64,000 nucleotides of DNA from contig DAOVER010000012.1 in assembly GCA_030668875.1 (NCBI GenBank), positions 1-64,000 of the forward strand, written 5' to 3'. Below the pieces are notes generated by a model. It was not told the DNA's origin. It searched no databases and saw only the letters and a list, made by a program, of their open reading frames with translations. Origin of the DNA: Candidatus Heimdallarchaeota archaeon. Its GTDB lineage: Archaea > Asgardarchaeota > Heimdallarchaeia > Heimdallarchaeales > Heimdallarchaeaceae. Shown in pieces: positions 60,781 to 64,000 of this stretch. The number at the start of each line of letters is the position of its first letter. The stretch's first letter is position 1. The position numbers and the translations under genes are program-made.

Positions 60781-62226
60781 ATGTCTGTGTTCTGGGAAAA
60801 AGTTTTGGAAATGCTCTTAGGTGGAGTATATTCCATGGCAGATTATTTGTCTTTACACGTACTCTTGTGTTTGATACCAGCATTCTTTATAGCTGGGGCA
60901 ATGATAGTTTTCGTTCCGAAGGAAACAATAGTAAAATACATGGGTAAGGACACTAAAAGAATAATAGCATATCCAGTTGCAGCAATATCAGGATTATTAC
61001 TTGCAGTATGTTCATGTACTGTTCTACCTCTTTTTGCAGGTATAAAAAAGAAAGGTGCAGGATTAGGTCCAGCAATGACATTCTTATTTTCTGCTCCAGC
61101 AGTAAATATCCTAGCACTAACTTACACAGGTGCACTAATTGGTATAGATATTGCAATCGCAAGAGCCGTTTTATCATTATGTTTTGCAATACTCATTGGA
61201 TTAATCATGGAATTAATTTTTAAGGATAAATCAAAGGATGAGATTAAAGAAGAATCAGATGAAATTAGCGAAGAAAAATTAGATCTGAAGGAAGAAGCAA
61301 CACCATTAGAAGAGAAAAACAGAATAAATTTCAAAAACACTCTGGATGGTTTTCTTATAGTTTTATTACTTTTAATTGGGATTCTATTGGCTTTTCTGAA
61401 TAAGAACAATCTTCAATCAATAGGCATAACTAACCCCCAATTAGTTCAAACAATAATCTGGGGGATAGGATTAGCATTGTTAGTGGTATTATTCTTTGTT
61501 ATCAAAAATACAAAGATTAACCTATTTCTGGGGCTTCTTTATCTTCTCTTTACTGGTACATCACAGATAAGCTACTTTTCAATTGGTGGTTTATATCTAC
61601 TTTTCACAGGATCAGTACAGATAAGCAACGTATATCCAAGTGGATTAAACATTGAACCGGAAATTTCTCGTTCATTTGAATATATCACCTCTGAAGTATT
61701 TAAAGTAGATTTAATGAATATGGGGATAAAGACAGCGCTTTCGATTATTGTGATAATTGCAATAATAATTTATATAATCAAGAGAATTGAAAAGGCAGAT
61801 ACCAAGGAATGGATGAATGAAACCTGGACTTTCGTTAAGCAAATATTTCCTTACTTAATCATCGGTGTTTTTCTAGCAGGTTTCTTAGCAGTCTTGATAC
61901 CGGCTGATTTTATTCAAGGATTAGTTGGTAAAAATACTGTTGTTGCAAATTTGATAGGCGTTCTTTTCGGAGTTGTGGCCTATTTCCCAACACTTATGGA
62001 AGTCCCAATTGCAAAACTCTTTCTCAACTTAGGTATGTCAAGAGGAGTGTTATTAGCTTATCTGCTTGCAGATCCTGAACTATCTATTCAAAGCATTCTA
62101 GTCACTCGCAAATTCATTGGGGATAAGAAAAACCTTGTTTATATTCTCCTCGTAATTGTGTTTACAGTTATTGCAGGATTACTATTTGGACTTATAGTAT
62201 CAAAAGAACCAATTGGCTTCATTTAA
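60781..62226 (+). CDS. arsP-like: Permease of the ArsP/DUF318 family
   Basis: The 481-residue protein has about ten membrane helices and the family core AVCSCTVLPLFAGIKKKGAGLGPAMTFLFSAPAVNIL (quoted in part) near residue 75-110, including a Cys-x-Cys. It belongs to the permease family with organoarsenical exporter ArsP and related thiol/metal transporters. A charged cytosolic loop (about 150-180) splits it into two halves, and a second copy of the fold-like motif AYFPTLMEVPIAKLF follows near 400. The ribosome site ggagga precedes the ATG; the redox protein gene follows after 12 bases. Confidence 0.85.
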   Translation: MSVFWEKVLEMLLGGVYSMADYLSLHVLLCLIPAFFIAGAMIVFVPKETIVKYMGKDTKRIIAYPVAAISGLLLAVCSCTVLPLFAGIKKKGAGLGPAMTFLFSAPAVNILALTYTGALIGIDIAIARAVLSLCFAILIGLIMELIFKDKSKDEIKEESDEISEEKLDLKEEATPLEEKNRINFKNTLDGFLIVLLLLIGILLAFLNKNNLQSIGITNPQLVQTIIWGIGLALLVVLFFVIKNTKINLFLGLLYLLFTGTSQISYFSIGGLYLLFTGSVQISNVYPSGLNIEPEISRSFEYITSEVFKVDLMNMGIKTALSIIVIIAIIIYIIKRIEKADTKEWMNETWTFVKQIFPYLIIGVFLAGFLAVLIPADFIQGLVGKNTVVANLIGVLFGVVAYFPTLMEVPIAKLFLNLGMSRGVLLAYLLADPELSIQSILVTRKFIGDKKNLVYILLVIVFTVIAGLLFGLIVSKEPIGFI

Positions 62227-62238
62227 TTAGGTGATAAT

Positions 62239-62484
62239 ATGACAGATATGAAATTAATACAAGTTGTAGGAAAAGGTTGTAAAAAGTGTGAAAGGCAGTA
62301 CGAATTAGTACTTGAAGCAATTAAAACGACTGGAAAAGAAAATGAATACAAAGTTGAACACTTTACGGACATAGTTAAATTTGCAGAGTTAGATGTCTTC
62401 ATGACACCTGCTCTGAGAATTGATGGTTCCGTTGTTAGTGAGGGGAGAGTAATCGGTGTTGAAAAAATAAAAGAAATGTTATAA
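62239..62484 (+). CDS. Small thioredoxin-fold redox protein (CxxC)
   Basis: The 81-residue protein has the thioredoxin-like motif GKGCKKCERQYE (about 11-22) and VFMTPALRIDGSVVSEGRV, with the cis-Pro in TPAL. This is the pattern of small redox-active disulfide protein 2. It is coupled to the permease and may reduce or deliver the exported metalloid. Its start is ATG 62239 behind aggtgat. Confidence 0.9.
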   Translation: MTDMKLIQVVGKGCKKCERQYELVLEAIKTTGKENEYKVEHFTDIVKFAELDVFMTPALRIDGSVVSEGRVIGVEKIKEML

Positions 62485-62547
62485 TTGCTCCTTTGCAAAG
62501 AATTTTATTATATAAACTTGAAAGTAAGATTTGATTAGGTTATTAGT

Positions 62548-63270
62548 TTGGTTGATAGTAGGTTATTATCAATGGCAGATGAGATAAAACATTATGCAAC
62601 GGGTTCAGTTATCCCATTGGGAGATGGTTTCACAGGTAAATCGGTACTGTCTCGCCTCATTGTTGAGCCTATGATTTCTGATGAAGAACTTAATAATATT
62701 CTGCTCAAAACAAGAAAATCCTATAATATTGAGATTGAATTCAGTAGCAAGGAAATTATCACTAATAATCAACCAGTAATAACAACCTTGCAGTTTTATG
62801 TGTTTCCAGGACAAAGACAAAAAATCTCTGATAGAAGTACTACCTTTGATGAAATACTCAATGTTTTTGATTGTTTCCCAGTTTTGATGAAAGTTTCGGT
62901 TTTGCTATTAATCTATGATGTAACAAAAGAACACACTCTACAATCGCTTGAGATGTGGTTGCGTTTTGCATTAGTAAAAGATTGGATATACAAGGACACC
63001 CTTATCGTATTAGTTTCAAATAAAACAGACTTAGAACCCGCTAACGATGACACAATTAACCATGTGAAAGACACAATATACAATTATATAAAAGAACATG
63101 AGTTACCAGTCGAAAAAGATCAAATAAGATCTATAAAGACTTCTTGTGTAAAAATGGAAGGCATTGAAGAATTAAGAAGCATGTCATTAGAATGGATTGC
63201 AGAGAGAGGGATAAAAGGAGTGGGAATAAGAGATATAGAAAAGCTTGGAGATACAAAAGAAGAGCAATAA
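62548..63270 (+). CDS. Divergent Ras/Arf-like small GTPase
   Basis: The GTPase motifs are G1 LGDGFTGKSVLS (about 22-33), G3 FPGQRQ (about 92-97, with PGQ for the usual AGQ/GGQ), G4 SNKTDLE (about 152-158) and G5 TSC (about 192-194). The spacing fits the Ras superfamily and the sequence is of the Asgard type. No C-terminal lipid-modification Cys is present. The switch I region around RKSYNIEIEF lacks the clear Thr of Arf. The alternative start at MADEIKH (62572) fits a shorter N-terminus. It is alone, following the redox protein after about 60 bases and its own TATA-like string. Confidence 0.8.
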   Translation: MVDSRLLSMADEIKHYATGSVIPLGDGFTGKSVLSRLIVEPMISDEELNNILLKTRKSYNIEIEFSSKEIITNNQPVITTLQFYVFPGQRQKISDRSTTFDEILNVFDCFPVLMKVSVLLLIYDVTKEHTLQSLEMWLRFALVKDWIYKDTLIVLVSNKTDLEPANDDTINHVKDTIYNYIKEHELPVEKDQIRSIKTSCVKMEGIEELRSMSLEWIAERGIKGVGIRDIEKLGDTKEEQ

Positions 63271-63322
63271 AGTTTCTCCCCACCATATTAGAAGGGTGAA
63301 CGCATACATTTTTCTCTTGCTT

Positions 63323-63347
63323 TTGTTAGAAAGAACTGTTCTAACAA
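63323..63347. repeat. Perfect 9-base inverted repeat
   Basis: TTGTTAGAA and TTCTAACAA enclose seven bases (agaactg). A second, shorter palindrome attgca/tgcaat lies at 63375-63392. They sit in the 216-base gap after the small GTPase gene and may form RNA hairpins or protein sites. No poly-T tract follows directly, so a terminator is not certain. Confidence 0.5.
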
Positions 63348-63456
63348 GGTGGTCGTTCTTGAAAGAAGGATGCCATTGCATTATTTTGCAATAGAAAAAA
63401 GATATCAAAATATTACTCAAAACCTTGCTCTGTAGTAGATTAGATTTGATAGACGC

Positions 63457-63466
63457 TTTTTTATAT
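63457..63466 (+). promoter_or_regulatory. TATA box for the partial gene at the right edge
   Basis: The string ttttttatat is centred about 25 bases before the ATG at 63487, which would give a leaderless mRNA. Confidence 0.4.
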
Positions 63467-63486
63467 TTGAGAGAATATTCAAATGT

Positions 63487-64000
63487 ATGAATGGAGCAGG
63501 TTCTAAGCTTTGTTTCTATTGTATTGAATACAAGAAAGCTGCGAAGGATTATCCCTTAAACTATGCTTTTGCTGATCAGGAAGAGATTACTCCTAGATGT
63601 TACTTGCACTGGCAGTATGAATGTGACAGTTGCAAAAGTATGACTCATTTTAATGGTATTGCTTGGTGTTCAGACTGCAAGGAGTTCACATGCCTAAACT
63701 GTGCAGATGAACACATGGTCAAAAAGAAGTTCTTAGTATATGATTACTATTATACAATTGATTGTAAGAAATGCAACAAACCAAATCCAGCTCTAGACTT
63801 CGCAGAATTTAACGGGTCCCACCCTTTTCAAATTGGGGACTTAATACCGAAGGAAGATGTAGTTGTCTGGATGCCTATTAACACAGAAGAAGCTGTTTCT
63901 AATCAATTTCCAAATCCTTCATGGGGATCTATCAGAGTGGAAAGCATGGGGAATATTACAACAATAACTCGATTAGAATCGTTAGATGAGATAGATCCAA
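63487..64000 (+). CDS. Cysteine-rich zinc-binding protein, 5' part (cut by the window edge)
   Basis: The frame is open from ATG 63487 to the last base (171 codons) and is absent from the track because its stop lies outside. The product begins MNGAGSKLCFYCIEYKKAAK and contains CFYC, CDSC, CSDC, CLNC and CKKC pairs within about 110 residues, enough for two or three zinc sites. The middle part WCSDCKEFTCLNCADEH resembles a B-box-like cross-brace. After residue 115 the cysteines stop and an alpha/beta part starts. I suspect a zinc-finger lead attached to an enzyme that lies beyond the window, and cannot say more. Confidence 0.65.
   Translation, partial: MNGAGSKLCFYCIEYKKAAKDYPLNYAFADQEEITPRCYLHWQYECDSCKSMTHFNGIAWCSDCKEFTCLNCADEHMVKKKFLVYDYYYTIDCKKCNKPNPALDFAEFNGSHPFQIGDLIPKEDVVVWMPINTEEAVSNQFPNPSWGSIRVESMGNITTITRLESLDEIDP

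Overview
The window is AT-rich, gene-dense DNA from an archaeon, most likely an Asgard archaeon. Archaeal signs are a back-to-back proteasome beta/alpha pair, an archaeal fructose-bisphosphate aldolase/phosphatase, the F420 genes cofD and cofC, an Era-like GTPase with its DUF2073 partner, Tsr3, a BpsA-like polyamine synthase, TATA-box promoters with short leaders, and a tRNA-Thr with an intron after position 37. Asgard-type signs are an Arf/Rag-like GTPase with a helix-hairpin-helix front and a long C-terminal domain, a second divergent small GTPase, a longin-like domain fused to a winged helix, a TPR protein ending in a longin/roadblock-like domain, a SNAP-like TPR protein, and an RNA polymerase Rpb5 subunit that carries the eukaryote-type N-terminal domain. 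A Heimdallarchaeia-like lineage is possible but this is inference.

Layout. 1-4.3 kb: the 5' end of a secreted protein, a tandem calcineurin-like phosphoesterase, a CBS protein, a small-molecule kinase and a winged-helix regulator. 4.3-6.5 kb: an accessory patch with palindromes and direct repeats, a purine-rich frame-disrupted gene, an AbiV-like HEPN gene that ends at a ten-base homopolymer, and a coiled-coil gene. 7-10.6 kb: thioredoxin-reductase-like flavoprotein, BshB-like deacetylase and a TPR protein. 10.6-18.2 kb: tRNA-Arg(GCG), an alpha-oxoamine synthase, RNase P RNA, a membrane-anchored NYN/PIN RNase, a regulator, the proteasome genes and a beta-lactamase-fold nuclease. 18-30.6 kb: M48 peptidase, GH20 hexosaminidase, tRNA-Arg(CCT), Tsr3, BshA and BshC (convergent), a VOC protein, an LPG-synthase-like flippase and a lipid kinase. 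30.6-41 kb: tRNA-Thr(CGT), the Rag-like GTPase, secreted and longin proteins, YjbQ, the polyamine synthase, and the Rpb5 homolog with a TPDKKAKA repeat tail. 41-49.8 kb: cofD, a Dus-like TIM barrel, cofC and an M24 peptidase in one operon; the GTPase/DUF2073 pair; AK6/Fap7; PlsY; a phosphohexomutase. 49.8-53.1 kb: three fructose-1,6-bisphosphate enzymes on one strand. 53-60.2 kb: aldo/keto reductase, sugar symporter, sugar isomerase, CAT-fold acyltransferase, GNAT and acyl-CoA dehydrogenase. 60.2-62.5 kb: ArsR, permease and CxxC redox protein with a visible operator. The window closes with a small GTPase and a truncated cysteine-rich protein.

How it fits together. The window holds candidates for all three bacillithiol biosynthesis steps (BshA, BshB, BshC) plus an unusual thioredoxin-reductase-like flavoprotein, which would amount to a low-molecular-weight thiol system in an archaeon. 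Information processing is represented by RNase P RNA, three tRNAs, Tsr3, AK6/Fap7, Rpb5 and the proteasome. The fructose-bisphosphate trio, the phosphohexomutase and the sugar symporter/isomerase genes suggest gluconeogenesis with sugar uptake. No CRISPR array, insertion sequence or rRNA gene was seen.
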